Notes: generated from the letters alone by a model not told the origin. Positions 18,062 through 27,465 are shown, counted from the stretch's first letter. The stretch: DNA of 64,000 nucleotides from Acidobacteriota bacterium (GCA_028875725.1 JAPPCR010000006.1:1495786-1559785); one strand, 5' to 3'. Numbers and translations are program-made.

Positions 18062-18673
18062 ATGAAGCTACACGAAGCCGCCACCGCCCCTAACTGCCGC
18101 CGCGTTCGCATCTTCCTGGCCGAGAAGGGCATCGAGGTTCCCGTCGTGCCCGTCGACCTGGGCCAGGCCGAGAACCGGCAGGAGCCGTTCCGGCAGAAGA
18201 ACCCGATGGGCCGCGTGCCGGTGCTCGAACTCGACGACGGTACGTTCATCGCCGAGTCGGTCGCGATTTGCCGCTACTTCGAGCAATTACAGCCGGAACC
18301 CGTCCTGATGGGCGGCAGGGACCCGGAAGAGGCGGCCCGAATCGAGATGTGGCAGCGGCGGATGGAGCTCGAGATCGCCCTGCCGATCATGCAGGTCTTC
18401 CGCAACACCCACCCGTACTTCGCGGACCGCATCGAGCAGTACCCGGACTACGGGGAGGGTCAGCGCGGCCACGCCACGAAGCGGCTGGAGTGGCTGGACA
18501 GGGAGCTCGCCGACCGGGAGTTCGTCGCCGGCGACGCGTACTCGATCGCCGACATCACGGCCCAGATCGGTATCGACTTCGGCCGGGTGACGAAGTTCAA
18601 GGTCACCGAGGAGACACCGAACCTCCTGCGCTGGCACCAGGCGGTGTCGGCGCGGCCGAGCGCGAAGGCCTAG
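18062..18673 (+). CDS. Glutathione S-transferase family protein
   Basis: 203 residues. An N-terminal thioredoxin-like domain (MKLHEAATAPNCRRVRIFLAE) leads to the glutathione-binding NPMGRVPVLELDDGTFIAES segment, split here near residues 43-62 with the conserved ES pair. A helical C-terminal domain contains FVAGDAYSIADITAQIGIDF, the N-capping box motif of GST folds. The catalytic residue is not obvious. It stands alone between terC (divergent) and a convergent CoA-transferase gene. Confidence 0.88.
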   Translation: MKLHEAATAPNCRRVRIFLAEKGIEVPVVPVDLGQAENRQEPFRQKNPMGRVPVLELDDGTFIAESVAICRYFEQLQPEPVLMGGRDPEEAARIEMWQRRMELEIALPIMQVFRNTHPYFADRIEQYPDYGEGQRGHATKRLEWLDRELADREFVAGDAYSIADITAQIGIDFGRVTKFKVTEETPNLLRWHQAVSARPSAKA

Positions 18674-18683
18674 GCGCCGCCGG

Positions 18684-19943
18684 TCAGCGGCAAAGCCGGG
18701 TTGCCTGGGTCTCCAGCTCTTCGCGGAACTCGGGTGCCGCAATCCGGATCAGCCGCTGCGCTCGCTCGACGCTGTCCAGGCCGCGGACCTCGGCGATACC
18801 GTACTCGGTGACGAAGAAGTCGGCGTCGGTGCGCAACGCCGTGGCGGCATGTTCGGGCGGAAGCGCCGGGGCGATGCGGGAGAAGCGGCCGCCGCCGGCG
18901 GTCGCCTCGAGGGCGACGATCGAACGTCCGCCGGCCGACATCCGGGCGCCCCGCATGAAGTCGACGGCGCCGCCGGTGCCGCTGATCTGGCGGCCGCGGA
19001 CCATCTCCGAGTTGACCTGGCCGAAGAGATCGACCTCGACCGCCGAGTTCAGCGCAACGAAGTTGTCCAGCCTGGCGATCACCCGCACGTCATGGGTGTA
19101 GTCGACGGTACGCAGGTCGATCAGATCGCAGCGGCTCGCCCAGTCGTAGAGCGCGGGTGAGCCGAGGACCATGGCCGCGACCAGACGACCGTTGTCGATC
19201 GCCTTCCGAGCGCCCGTGACGGCCCCTGCTTCCACGAGGTCCTTCACGCCGTCCGACAGCAGGCCGGAGTGGAAGCCCAGGTCACGGTGTCCGTGCAGCG
19301 CCGCCAGCACCGCGCCCGGGATCGCGCCGACACCGGTCTCGATGCAGTCGCCGTCGCGAATCAGTTCCGCGACCAGCGCGCCGATGCGCTCGGCCACGGG
19401 ACTGGGGCGACTGGCCAGCGTGGGCGGTTCGACCTCGGTCTCGACGACGTAGTCGAAGCGGTCGGCCGGTACCGCCGGCGCACCCGGCAGGCGGGGCAGG
19501 GAGCCGTTCCATTCCGCGACGAAGGGGATCTCCGGGCGTTCCAGCAGCGCCGGCAGGAACCCGGCGCCGATGCCGAGGGAGCAGTCGCCGTTCCCGTCCG
19601 GCGGCGTGAACTGGGCGATCGCCAGGTCGAAGGGCGCCGCCAGAAGATCGTCCCAGACGTGCCGGTACTGCATCGGCACGAAACGGACCGAACCGGCCTC
19701 GAAGCCCGCGCGCATCTCCGGCGTGACGAAGAAGCTCCGCACCGTCGAACCGGCCCAGGGCGCGAGCGTCGGCGAGGAGATGCCGGGGATGCGGGTCACC
19801 GTGAACTCCACGCCGGCAGTCGCCTCGGGCCGGGCATGCAGCGCCGCGGCGATTCCGCGAGGTTCGTTGCAGCCGCCCAGGACGGCGACCTTCATGCCGC
19901 CGCGGAGCAGTGCCCCAACCTGTTCGGGAGCGAGTTTCTTCAT
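18684..19943 (-). CDS. Acetyl-CoA hydrolase/transferase family protein
   Basis: 419 residues from the ATG at 19943; an in-frame extension to 20138 would run into the divergent oxidoreductase gene and was rejected. Recognisable family features are the N-terminal RIPGISSPTLAPW and QYRHVWDDLLAAP, a central ETGVGAIPGAVLAALHGHRDLGF, here split near residues 188-210, and the C-terminal DADFFVTEYGIAEVRGLD. Such enzymes transfer CoA between carboxylic acids (4-hydroxybutyrate CoA-transferase and relatives). The physiological acid is not known. TACGCT lies 10 bases before the start and there is no Shine-Dalgarno sequence. Confidence 0.85.
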   Translation of the reverse strand: MKKLAPEQVGALLRGGMKVAVLGGCNEPRGIAAALHARPEATAGVEFTVTRIPGISSPTLAPWAGSTVRSFFVTPEMRAGFEAGSVRFVPMQYRHVWDDLLAAPFDLAIAQFTPPDGNGDCSLGIGAGFLPALLERPEIPFVAEWNGSLPRLPGAPAVPADRFDYVVETEVEPPTLASRPSPVAERIGALVAELIRDGDCIETGVGAIPGAVLAALHGHRDLGFHSGLLSDGVKDLVEAGAVTGARKAIDNGRLVAAMVLGSPALYDWASRCDLIDLRTVDYTHDVRVIARLDNFVALNSAVEVDLFGQVNSEMVRGRQISGTGGAVDFMRGARMSAGGRSIVALEATAGGGRFSRIAPALPPEHAATALRTDADFFVTEYGIAEVRGLDSVERAQRLIRIAAPEFREELETQATRLCR

Positions 19944-19953
19944 GTCGCGTCGT

Positions 19954-19959
19954 AGCGTA
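19954..19959 (-). promoter_or_regulatory. Candidate -10 (TACGCT) for the CoA-transferase gene, leaderless type
   Basis: TACGCT on the minus strand ends 10 bases before the ATG at 19943, leaving a predicted leader of 3-4 bases. No Shine-Dalgarno sequence is present. Confidence 0.4.
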
Positions 19960-19999
19960 GCCGCACGCGCGACGGGCGCCCTCTCCCTCTCGGTACGTT

Positions 20000-20005
20000 G
20001 ATACT
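20000..20005 (+). promoter_or_regulatory. Candidate -10 (GATACT) for the LLM-RidA-MgtE-RecO-MutL unit
   Basis: GATACT ends 11 bases before the ATG at 20017; the intervening CTGCCGCCGCC holds no Shine-Dalgarno sequence. It would produce an almost leaderless mRNA for the first gene of the five-gene unit. Confidence 0.4.
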
Positions 20006-20016
20006 CTGCCGCCGCC

Positions 20017-20946
20017 ATGACCACGACCGCTGCAGCACACAACGGCCTCCCGGCCATCTCCCTCGCCGCCGTTCCTGGTCGGCGCCGACTGACCCTCGAC
20101 CTGGCGCGGGAAATCGAGCGCCGCGGTTTCAGCGGCATCTACTGCCCGAGCATGGGCGACGGTCTGGCGCTCTGCGAAGCGATTGCGCTGTCCACCGAGC
20201 GCATCCACTTCGGCACGTCGATCGTGAACATCTACACCCGGCACGTGACGGAGTTCGCCCACACGGCCTCGTTCATCCACGAGGTGTCCCAGGGCCGCTT
20301 CTGGTTCGGCGTCGGCGTCAGCCACGCGCCGGCGCACGCCCGGCTGGGCGTTACCGTCGGCAAGCCGCTGGGGGACATCCGCGCCTTCGTGGACGAAGTG
20401 AAGGCGGTGCGGGGCGCCGGCGAACTGCCGCCGATCGTCCTCGCCACGCTGCGCGACCGGATGATCGCCACCGCCGCCGACATCGGCGACGGCCTGGTGT
20501 TCGCGAACGGCGCCCGTTCCCGCATGAGCCACTCTCTGGCGGCGGCGGGGGAGAAGGCGACCGATCCGGACTTCTTCGTCGGCAACATGATCCCGACCGT
20601 GATCTCCGAGGATCGTGACCTGGCCGCGGCTCGCAACCGCAAGACCCTGAGCCGGTACGCCCTGCTGCCCAACTACCGCAACTACTGGAAGGCGGCCGGC
20701 TACGTCGAGGAGATGGAAGCCGTGGAGCAGGCTGTCGAGCAGGGCGAGACGGAGCGCATTCCGGCCCTGCTCTCCGACCGCTGGCTGGCGGATTGCACCC
20801 TGTTCGGGACAGCCGCGGAGGTTCGCGAAGGAGTCGAGCGCTGGTTCGACGCCGGCATCCGTACGCCGATCCTGGTGCCGTCGTCGGCGGCGGGCAACCA
20901 GATCAAGGCCTTCGAAGAGCTGTTCGCCGCCTTCGACGGGAGTTGA
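20017..20946 (+). CDS. LLM class flavin/F420-dependent oxidoreductase
   Basis: 309 residues, a second luciferase-like barrel. Features include REIERRGFSGIYCPSMGD near residue 30, TERIHFGTSIVNIYTRH near 60, and SQGRFWFGVGVSHAPAHARLG, here split near residues 90-110. The last pattern resembles F420-dependent MSMEG-type enzymes. With an F420 operon 3 kb away, F420 is the likely cofactor, but FMN cannot be excluded. It is the first of five closely spaced genes leading to mutL. Confidence 0.82.
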   Translation: MTTTAAAHNGLPAISLAAVPGRRRLTLDLAREIERRGFSGIYCPSMGDGLALCEAIALSTERIHFGTSIVNIYTRHVTEFAHTASFIHEVSQGRFWFGVGVSHAPAHARLGVTVGKPLGDIRAFVDEVKAVRGAGELPPIVLATLRDRMIATAADIGDGLVFANGARSRMSHSLAAAGEKATDPDFFVGNMIPTVISEDRDLAAARNRKTLSRYALLPNYRNYWKAAGYVEEMEAVEQAVEQGETERIPALLSDRWLADCTLFGTAAEVREGVERWFDAGIRTPILVPSSAAGNQIKAFEELFAAFDGS

Positions 20947-20950
20947 GGGG

Positions 20951-21415
20951 ATGACCACGGTCAGGGAGCGGCTGGAATCACTGGGCATCGAACTGCCGGA
21001 ACCTGCGGCGCCGGCCGCCAACTACGTTCCCTTCGTGCGCATCGGCTCGCTCGTCTTCGTGTCCGGCCAGGTTCCGGTCAGGGACGGAAAGCTGGCCTAT
21101 CGCGGCAAGGTCGGCGTCGACTATTCCCTCGAGGAAGCGCGGGAGGCCGCCCGCCTCGTCGGCCTCAACATCGTCGCCGTCGTGGGTGCCGCCTGCGAAG
21201 GTGACCTGGAGCAGGTGAAGCGCTGCGTGAAGCTCGGCGGCTTCGTCAACTGCAGCGACGACTTCGAGAACCATCCGGCGGTGATCAACGGCGCCTCGGA
21301 CCTGATGGTCGACGTGTTCGGCGAGAAGGGGCGGCACGCACGCTTCGCGGTGGGGACGAACAAGCTGCCGTTCAACGTGCCGGTCGAGATCGACGCCGTC
21401 TTCGAGGTCGACTGA
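20951..21415 (+). CDS. RidA family protein (long subgroup)
   Basis: 154 residues, longer than the ~128 of classic RidA because of an N-terminal helix (VRERLESLGIELPEP). The VRIGSLVFVSGQVPVRDGKL opening (residues 29-48) and the C-terminal LPFNVPVEIDAVFEV match the YjgF/RidA trimeric fold. Canonical members hydrolyse reactive enamine/imine intermediates from PLP enzymes; this subgroup is less well characterised. It lies 4 bases after the LLM gene and 17 before mgtE. Confidence 0.85.
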   Translation: MTTVRERLESLGIELPEPAAPAANYVPFVRIGSLVFVSGQVPVRDGKLAYRGKVGVDYSLEEAREAARLVGLNIVAVVGAACEGDLEQVKRCVKLGGFVNCSDDFENHPAVINGASDLMVDVFGEKGRHARFAVGTNKLPFNVPVEIDAVFEVD

Positions 21416-21432
21416 AGGGCTGACAGCGCGTC

Positions 21433-22803
21433 ATGTCCACCCAGCGAGTCGAGATTCTGGGCGACACGATGCGCCGGCTGGCCCGCCGCGGCGCTCGCCG
21501 GAACCTGTCCCGGGTACTCAGCAAGGTGCGGCCGGGCGATGTCGCCGCCGCGCTCAGGAAACTGGTGCCGACCGAGCAGTTGTTCGTCGTCCGGCTGGCC
21601 CTGGAGGACTATCCGGATTCGGCCGGCGAGGTCCTGCTGGAACTCGAGCCGGGCGAACGGCGGCCGCTGCTGGAACAGCTCGCTCCGTCCGAGATCGCCG
21701 GCCTGCTGTCGCCGCTTGCGGTCGACGACAGCGTGGAGATCGTCGACGGTCTCGAGGACGAGCTGCGGGAGGCCGTGCTGGCGCTGCTCGACCGGCCGGA
21801 CCGCGACGAGTTGCAGACGCAGTTCGCCTACGAAGAGGACACGGCCGGCCGGATCATGAACACCGAGTTCTTCTCCCTGCCGGAGGGAACCTCGGTCGGC
21901 GACGCGATCGCCAAGATTCGCGAACACGGCGAAGTGGAGATGATCTTCTACCTCTACGTCGTCGATCCGGAGGGGCGCCTGGTCGGCGTCCTGTCGCTGC
22001 GCGAGCTCCTGCTCTCCGTCCCGAGCCGCACCCTGAACGAGATCATGAACCGCGGCCTGGTTACGGCGAGGACGGACACGGACCAGGAGGAGGTGGCGCA
22101 GCTCGCTTCGCGCTACGACTTCCTTGCGATTCCGGTAGTGGACGAAGGCCGGCGCCTGCTGGGGTTGGTGACCGTCGACGACGTGATCGACATCGTCCAG
22201 GAGGAGGCAGAAGAGGACTTCTACAAGATGGTCGGCACGTCCGACGACGAGTTGCTGTACCGGGAGCGGGCCTGGCGGGTTGCCGGCATCCGGTTGCCCT
22301 GGCTCCTGGTCAACCTCATCGGCCTGACCCTGACCGGCGTGCTGATGAAGCAGTTTCAGCTCCGACTCAACGAGGCGTTCCTCCTTGCCTTCGCGCCGGT
22401 CGTCATGGGCATGGGCGGCAACATCGGCAGCCAGACGATGACGCTGACCGTGCGCGGCCTGGCGACGGGCCGGATCGGCGAAGGTGGCGGCAGGATGCGC
22501 CGGTTTCTGTTCCAGCAGATCCGCATTGGGCTCGTGGTGGCGCTCGTCTGCGCCGCCGTCGCGGCGGCGGTGGCGGCCTTCCTGGAGCAGAACCCGGCGT
22601 ACAGCGCGGTCGTCGCCAGTTCACTGTTCCTGGCCATCGTGCTCGCCTCCCTGATCGGCTCGTTGCTGCCCATGGCGTTCGAGCGGATCGGGATCGATCC
22701 GGCAATCGCTTCCGGTCCGATGGTCACGACCAGCAGCGACATCACCGGCATCCTCGTCTACTTCGGGCTGGCCACCCTGATGATCGACTGGCTGGTCCGC
22801 TGA
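21433..22803 (+). CDS. mgtE: Magnesium transporter MgtE
   Basis: 456 residues with the full MgtE layout. A helical N domain (about 1-130) is followed by two CBS domains (about 135-255; EDTAGRIMNTEFFSL marks the entry) and a five-helix membrane domain from about 285. The family signature MGMGGNIGSQTMTLTVRG is near residue 322. The cytosolic domains sense Mg2+ and close the channel. Its position before recO and mutL looks like simple co-transcription. Confidence 0.95.
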   Translation: MSTQRVEILGDTMRRLARRGARRNLSRVLSKVRPGDVAAALRKLVPTEQLFVVRLALEDYPDSAGEVLLELEPGERRPLLEQLAPSEIAGLLSPLAVDDSVEIVDGLEDELREAVLALLDRPDRDELQTQFAYEEDTAGRIMNTEFFSLPEGTSVGDAIAKIREHGEVEMIFYLYVVDPEGRLVGVLSLRELLLSVPSRTLNEIMNRGLVTARTDTDQEEVAQLASRYDFLAIPVVDEGRRLLGLVTVDDVIDIVQEEAEEDFYKMVGTSDDELLYRERAWRVAGIRLPWLLVNLIGLTLTGVLMKQFQLRLNEAFLLAFAPVVMGMGGNIGSQTMTLTVRGLATGRIGEGGGRMRRFLFQQIRIGLVVALVCAAVAAAVAAFLEQNPAYSAVVASSLFLAIVLASLIGSLLPMAFERIGIDPAIASGPMVTTSSDITGILVYFGLATLMIDWLVR

Positions 22804-22822
22804 GCGGCGGCGGGTTCCGGGC

Positions 22823-23587
22823 ATGAAGCAGTACAGCGGCGAGGCGCTGCTGCTCCAGACGACGGACCTGCACGAACGGGACCGCATCGTCGTCTTCCTC
22901 AGCCGCGACCGGGGCCTGAAGCGCGGAGCGGCCCGCAGCGCGCGGACGCGCTTCAGCCGATTCGGCGGCGAGCTGCAGCAGCTCGCCAAGGTCCACCTGA
23001 CGTGGTTCGAGAAGCCGGAGCGCGAGCTCGTGCGGATCGGCGAGGCGGAGATGATCCGCAGCGCGCGGTCCCTGCACGAGGACCTGGAAGGGATCCTCGT
23101 TTCGTCCTACCTGGCGGAACACATGCAGGTGTTCGCGCAGGAGGACGAGCCGGAGAACCACCTCTACCGCCTCCTGGACACGACCGTCCAGGCGCTGCTC
23201 GACGGTTGCGACCGCTGGCTCGCTTCGCGCTACCTGGAATGCTGGACCCTGCGCCTGAGCGGCGTGTTCCCTGCGCCCCGCCGCTGTCCCGCCTGCGGCA
23301 AGGCGATCGCTGACGAGGCCTTCCTGGCAGTCGACGCGGCCGGCCTCCTGTGTCCTTCCTGTGGGGGCGGCGCGGGCGCTAACCGAAGGGTGGGGGCTGA
23401 GCCTCTGGACTTCCTGCGCCGGATCGGCGGCTCGGATCTCGCGAGCCTGCAGGCAAACGGACAGGTCGACGAGGCGACGCTCAGAGCGGTCGAGTCGTTG
23501 ACACGCGAGGTGCGCCGCGCCTTCCTGGGCCGGGAACTGAAGAGCTACGGCGTGATGCAGCGGACCCTGCGGGACATGACGCCCTGA
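22823..23587 (+). CDS. recO: DNA repair protein RecO
   Basis: 254 residues. The N-terminal OB fold starts SGEALLLQTTDLHERDRIVVFLS. A helical core follows, and the zinc site has four cysteines C155/C158 (CPACGK) and C177/C180 (CPSCGG). RecO loads RecA onto SSB-coated DNA with RecR and anneals strands. The stop overlaps the mutL ATG by one base. Confidence 0.93.
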   Translation: MKQYSGEALLLQTTDLHERDRIVVFLSRDRGLKRGAARSARTRFSRFGGELQQLAKVHLTWFEKPERELVRIGEAEMIRSARSLHEDLEGILVSSYLAEHMQVFAQEDEPENHLYRLLDTTVQALLDGCDRWLASRYLECWTLRLSGVFPAPRRCPACGKAIADEAFLAVDAAGLLCPSCGGGAGANRRVGAEPLDFLRRIGGSDLASLQANGQVDEATLRAVESLTREVRRAFLGRELKSYGVMQRTLRDMTP

Positions 23588-25491
23588 TGGCCGGATCCGA
23601 CCCGGAATCCCCCGGCCTCCAGCGGCTTCCCGACGCGCTGATCTCCAAGATCGCGGCAGGCGAGGTGGTGGAGCGGCCGTCTTCCGTGGTCAAGGAACTC
23701 GTGGAGAACGCTCTCGACGCCGGCGCCGGCCGCGTCGAGATCGAACTGGAGAACGGCGGCCGCGACCTGATCTCGGTGGCCGACGACGGCAGCGGGATCG
23801 CCACCGAGGACGCATCCCTTGCACTCGAACGCCATGCGACGAGCAAGATCCAATCCTTCGAGGATCTGCTGGAGGTGGCGACCCTGGGCTTTCGCGGGGA
23901 GGCCCTGGCGTCGATTGCGGCAGTGTCGAAGTGCGAGCTTCTGACCGCCCGATCGGCCGGAGACGGACATCGGCTGGTGGTCGAAGGCGGTCGGCTTTCG
24001 GTCGACGAACCCGTGAGCCGTCCCCGCGGCACCACGGTGACGGTCGAGTCCCTGTTCTATAACGTGCCGGCCCGCAAGCAGTTCCTGAAGCGTCCCGCGA
24101 CGGAGCTCCGTCGCGCGCTGACCGTGGTCCAGGGTTACGCGCTGGCCCGGCCGGACGTGACCTTCGTCCTGCGCCACGCTCGCGATGCGGAGTCGCCGGG
24201 TCGGGAGCTGCTGCGGGCCCAGGCGACCGGAGTCGACGCGGCCGGCCGGCTCGACCGGATCGCGCAGTTGTTCGGCGAGAATCTCGTGAAGCACCTGATT
24301 GCGCTGCCCGAGGCAAGGAAGGAGCAGGGCATCTCCGGCTTCGTCGGCGACCGGGAGACGACGAAGGGCCGCCGCCTGTTCCTGTTCGTCAACGGCCGGC
24401 TGCTGAGGGACCGCGCCGTCCTGAGCATCTACTACAAGGCGGTCCGTGACTTGATGAAGGGAGAGCGGCCGCCTGCCCTCTTCCTGTTCCTCGACATCCC
24501 GCCCGAGTCCGTCGACGTCAACGTTCACCCGCAGAAGGCGGAGGTCCGGTTCCGGGACGCGGCGCTGCTCGGCCGCGTCGGCAGCGCGCTGCGCCGGGGA
24601 CTCGAGGCCGCCAAGGGGGAGGAACCGGCGCCGCTCCGCGAGTTGGGAGGACCGGTGGCACCGCCCGCCTGGACCGGCGCCGGACAACTGCGCGAGACCG
24701 CCGCGGCGGCGTGGCGGCGTCCAGGCGCGGCAGGAGAAGACCACCGGGAAGAAGGGGCCCCGGCGCCGGAGGCCCCCGCCTGGGCGGCCGAGCTTGCCGC
24801 CCGCTATGGCGGCACCCAGCCGGGACCTGCAGGAAAGCTGGCGGAGGTCGCCTACCGGCCGCAGCCGTCCCGCCCGGTGCGTTTGTCGGGCAAGGCGCGG
24901 GAGTCGCTCCGGCTGATCGGACAGTACAAGGGCACGATGATCCTGCTCGAGGGGCCGGAGTCGTTGCTGGTCGTGGACCAGCACGTGGCCCACGAGCGCA
25001 TTCTCTACGAGCGGTTCCGCCACAGTCTCGCCGAACGGCAGCCAGCCAGCCAGACCCTGCTCGTACCGCGGGTACTGGAACTCTCCGCGGCTGAGAACGC
25101 GGCGCTCGGGGAGTGCTCCGCCGGGTTGGAGCGCTGCGGCTACTCGGTCAGCAGCTTCTCGGGCGGCAGCGCCGCGATCACGGCCATCCCCGCCGTGCTG
25201 CCGGACAAGGAAGCGGAGAGCCTGGTGCTGCGGATCGCGACGCAGGTCGCCGGCGGGGATGAGCTGCCGAGCGAGGAGGACGCGCTGGGCGAGTACCTCC
25301 TGACGCAGCTGGCGGCTAGCCGGGCCTGCAGGGCCGCGGTCAAGATGCACGAGGCGCTGTCGGCGGAGAAGATGGAGAGCCTGATCGCGGAACTCTTCGC
25401 CTGCGAGCATCCCTACACCTGCCCGCACGGTCGCCCGGTGGTGCTGGAACTCACCGACCGGGATCTGGAGCGGCGCTTCAAGCGCCGCTAG
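23587..25491 (+). CDS. mutL: DNA mismatch repair protein MutL, endonuclease type
   Basis: 634 residues. GHKL ATPase motifs are ELVENALDAGA (37-47), DDGSGI (66-71) and GFRGEAL (101-107). The C-terminal domain carries DQHVAHERILYE from residue 464, the metal-binding endonuclease motif (DQHA-xx-E-xxxx-E with V for A). It also has SRACRAAVK and CPHGRP (C612), found in nicking MutLs. This fits mismatch repair without MutH. A variable Ala/Gly-rich linker lies around 335-420. The 3' end overlaps the convergent RNase III gene by 14 bases. Confidence 0.96.
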   Translation: MAGSDPESPGLQRLPDALISKIAAGEVVERPSSVVKELVENALDAGAGRVEIELENGGRDLISVADDGSGIATEDASLALERHATSKIQSFEDLLEVATLGFRGEALASIAAVSKCELLTARSAGDGHRLVVEGGRLSVDEPVSRPRGTTVTVESLFYNVPARKQFLKRPATELRRALTVVQGYALARPDVTFVLRHARDAESPGRELLRAQATGVDAAGRLDRIAQLFGENLVKHLIALPEARKEQGISGFVGDRETTKGRRLFLFVNGRLLRDRAVLSIYYKAVRDLMKGERPPALFLFLDIPPESVDVNVHPQKAEVRFRDAALLGRVGSALRRGLEAAKGEEPAPLRELGGPVAPPAWTGAGQLRETAAAAWRRPGAAGEDHREEGAPAPEAPAWAAELAARYGGTQPGPAGKLAEVAYRPQPSRPVRLSGKARESLRLIGQYKGTMILLEGPESLLVVDQHVAHERILYERFRHSLAERQPASQTLLVPRVLELSAAENAALGECSAGLERCGYSVSSFSGGSAAITAIPAVLPDKEAESLVLRIATQVAGGDELPSEEDALGEYLLTQLAASRACRAAVKMHEALSAEKMESLIAELFACEHPYTCPHGRPVVLELTDRDLERRFKRR

Positions 25492-26170
25492 AGCCGTCCT
25501 CCATCCCGGCCAGAGCCCGGGCGGCGGCCCGACGCTCGGCTTCCTTCTTGGAGTGGCCCGAAGCCGCGGCCACGGCGCGGCCTCCGACCCAGCACTCGAC
25601 GTGAAACATGGGATCGTGATCCGGCCCGTCACGGCCGACGTGGCGGTAAACCGGGGGTTCGAGCCCCTGACCCTGGAGCGATTCCTGTAGATCGGACTTC
25701 GCGTCCGGTGCCTCCATCGCTTCGGTGGCCTCTACCTCGATCCACGGTTCGACCAGGCGGCGGGCGGCGTGTAGGCCGCCATCGACGAACACGGCTCCGA
25801 TGACGGCCTCGAGGGCATCCGCCAGGAGGGACTGCTTTCCGCTGCCTCCCGACTGCTCTTCGCCGTGGCCGAGCCGGAGCGCAGGGCCGAGATCCAGCTC
25901 GCGGGCGCGCCGGGCCAGGGCGTCGGCGCTGACGACATGGGATCGGGTTCGCGACAGCACGCCTTCCGGCGCCGCCGGATGACATCGAAAGAGCCAGGCC
26001 GCTACGACCAGTCCGAGGACCGAATCCCCCAGAAACTCCAACCGCTCGTTGTCGTGTTCCAGACCCCGTTCGTTCGCGAACGAGCTGTGCGTCAGGGCCT
26101 GCTCGAGCAAGGCGCGGTTCCCGAACCGGTGGCCGAGGCGCGCCTCGAGATCCTCGACCGGGTCCGTCAG
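25478..26170 (-). CDS. rnc: Ribonuclease III, probably started at CTG
   Basis: 230 residues if translation starts at the CTG at 26170, which overlaps the asnS stop as CTGA. Between there and the first possible GTG (26314, deep inside asnS) there is no ATG, GTG or TTG in frame. The protein begins TDPVEDLEARLGHRFGNR, the usual RNase III start, then ALTHSSFANE, the catalytic ERLEFLGDSVLG and DALEAVIGAVFVDGG. It ends with a double-stranded RNA-binding domain (KSDLQESLQGQG through SKKEAERRAAARAL). It processes rRNA and other structured RNAs. Function is firm; the start is an inference. Confidence 0.88.
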   Translation of the reverse strand: MTDPVEDLEARLGHRFGNRALLEQALTHSSFANERGLEHDNERLEFLGDSVLGLVVAAWLFRCHPAAPEGVLSRTRSHVVSADALARRARELDLGPALRLGHGEEQSGGSGKQSLLADALEAVIGAVFVDGGLHAARRLVEPWIEVEATEAMEAPDAKSDLQESLQGQGLEPPVYRHVGRDGPDHDPMFHVECWVGGRAVAAASGHSKKEAERRAAARALAGMEDGSSGA

Positions 26171-27465
26171 GGGTAGATCCGGTCCATCGTTCGCGGATAG
26201 GGGATCGTCTCCCGGAGGTGGGGCACACCGGCCATCCAGGCGACGAAACGCTCCACGCCCATCCCGAAGCCGCTGTGCTCGAACGTGCCGTAGCGGCGGA
26301 TGTCCAGGTACCACTGGAAGGAGTCCAGCGGCAGGTCGTGTTCCTTGAGCCGCGCGAGCAGAAGATCGTGGTTGTGGATGCGCTGGCTGCCGCCGATGAT
26401 CTCCCCGTAACCCTCCGGAGCGATCACGTCGAGCGCCAGAGCGAGCGACGGATCGTCGGGATCGGGTTCCATGTAGAAGGCCTTGAGCGAGGTCGGGTAG
26501 TGGGTGATCATGACCGGACGGTCGAACTCCCGGGTGATCGATGTCTCTTCGGGGGCGCCGAAGTCCTCGCCGAACTCGATCCCGGAACCTTGCGTGCGCA
26601 ACAGGTCGATCGCCTCCTCGTAGCGGAGCCGCGGGAACGGTCCCTGGATGGCTTCGAGCTTCGAGGGGTCGCGCTCCAGGATCGCCAGCGGATCACCGCA
26701 GTTCTCCAGCACCCGGCCCGCGAGGTAGACGATGAAATCCTCCGCCAGTTCGCAAAGCCCTTCGAAGTCGAGGAATGCGGCCTCCGGCTCGACCATCCAG
26801 AACTCCATCAAGTGCCGCCGGGTCTTCGACTTCTCGGCCCGGAAGGTGGGGCCGAAGCAGTAGACCTTGCCCAGCGCGGCGGCCGCGGGTTCGAGGTAGA
26901 GCTGACCGGACTGGCTGAGATAGGCGTTGCCGTGATCGAAGTACGGGGTCTCGAACAGCGTCGAAGTGCCCTCGCACGCCGCGGGCGTCAGGATCGGCGA
27001 GTCGACCAGGTAGTAGCCGCGCTCGCGGTGGAAGTCGTGGATCGCCTGGCAGACCTCGCTGCGTATCCGCAGTACCGCACGCTGCCGGCTCGAGCGCAGC
27101 CAGAGGTGGCGATGGTCCATCAGAAAGGCGGTGCCGTGCTCCTTCGGGGTGATCGGATAGCCATCGGCGCCGTGGACCAGGGCCAGGGACGAAACGTGGA
27201 CCTCGACTCCGCCCGGTGAGCGGGGATCCGCCGCGGCGGTGCCGGTCACGGCGACCGTCGATTCCTGGGCCGCTTGCTGGAGCACCTCCCAGGAGGCCTC
27301 GTCGACCTCCTTGCGGCTGACGACAAGCTGAACGGTGGCGCCCGAATCCCGGAGCTGGATGAAGCCGATCTTGCCGCTGGAGCGGCGGCCGTCAACCCAG
27401 CCGCGCAGCCTCACCTCCTGGCCGATCAGGCCGCCGAGCTCGGGAATCGAGTTCCACTCCGTCAC
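26167..27465 (-). CDS. asnS: Asparaginyl-tRNA synthetase
   Basis: 432 residues starting at GTG, with GGGAG about 8 bases upstream. An N-terminal OB-fold anticodon domain (VRLRGWVDGRRSSGKIGFIQLRD, residues 18-40 in part) precedes the class II catalytic core. Motif 2 is FGPTFRAEKSKTRRHLMEF near 204-222 and motif 3 GFGMGVERFVAW near 400. The short length and lack of an insertion resemble AsnRS rather than AspRS. It is followed by rnc with a four-base overlap. Confidence 0.95.
   Translation of the reverse strand: MTEWNSIPELGGLIGQEVRLRGWVDGRRSSGKIGFIQLRDSGATVQLVVSRKEVDEASWEVLQQAAQESTVAVTGTAAADPRSPGGVEVHVSSLALVHGADGYPITPKEHGTAFLMDHRHLWLRSSRQRAVLRIRSEVCQAIHDFHRERGYYLVDSPILTPAACEGTSTLFETPYFDHGNAYLSQSGQLYLEPAAAALGKVYCFGPTFRAEKSKTRRHLMEFWMVEPEAAFLDFEGLCELAEDFIVYLAGRVLENCGDPLAILERDPSKLEAIQGPFPRLRYEEAIDLLRTQGSGIEFGEDFGAPEETSITREFDRPVMITHYPTSLKAFYMEPDPDDPSLALALDVIAPEGYGEIIGGSQRIHNHDLLLARLKEHDLPLDSFQWYLDIRRYGTFEHSGFGMGVERFVAWMAGVPHLRETIPYPRTMDRIYP

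Noticed and set aside
23545..25632. A 695-codon minus-strand open frame opposite mutL
   Set aside because: Same shadow pattern; mutL ATPase and endonuclease motifs are complete on the plus strand.
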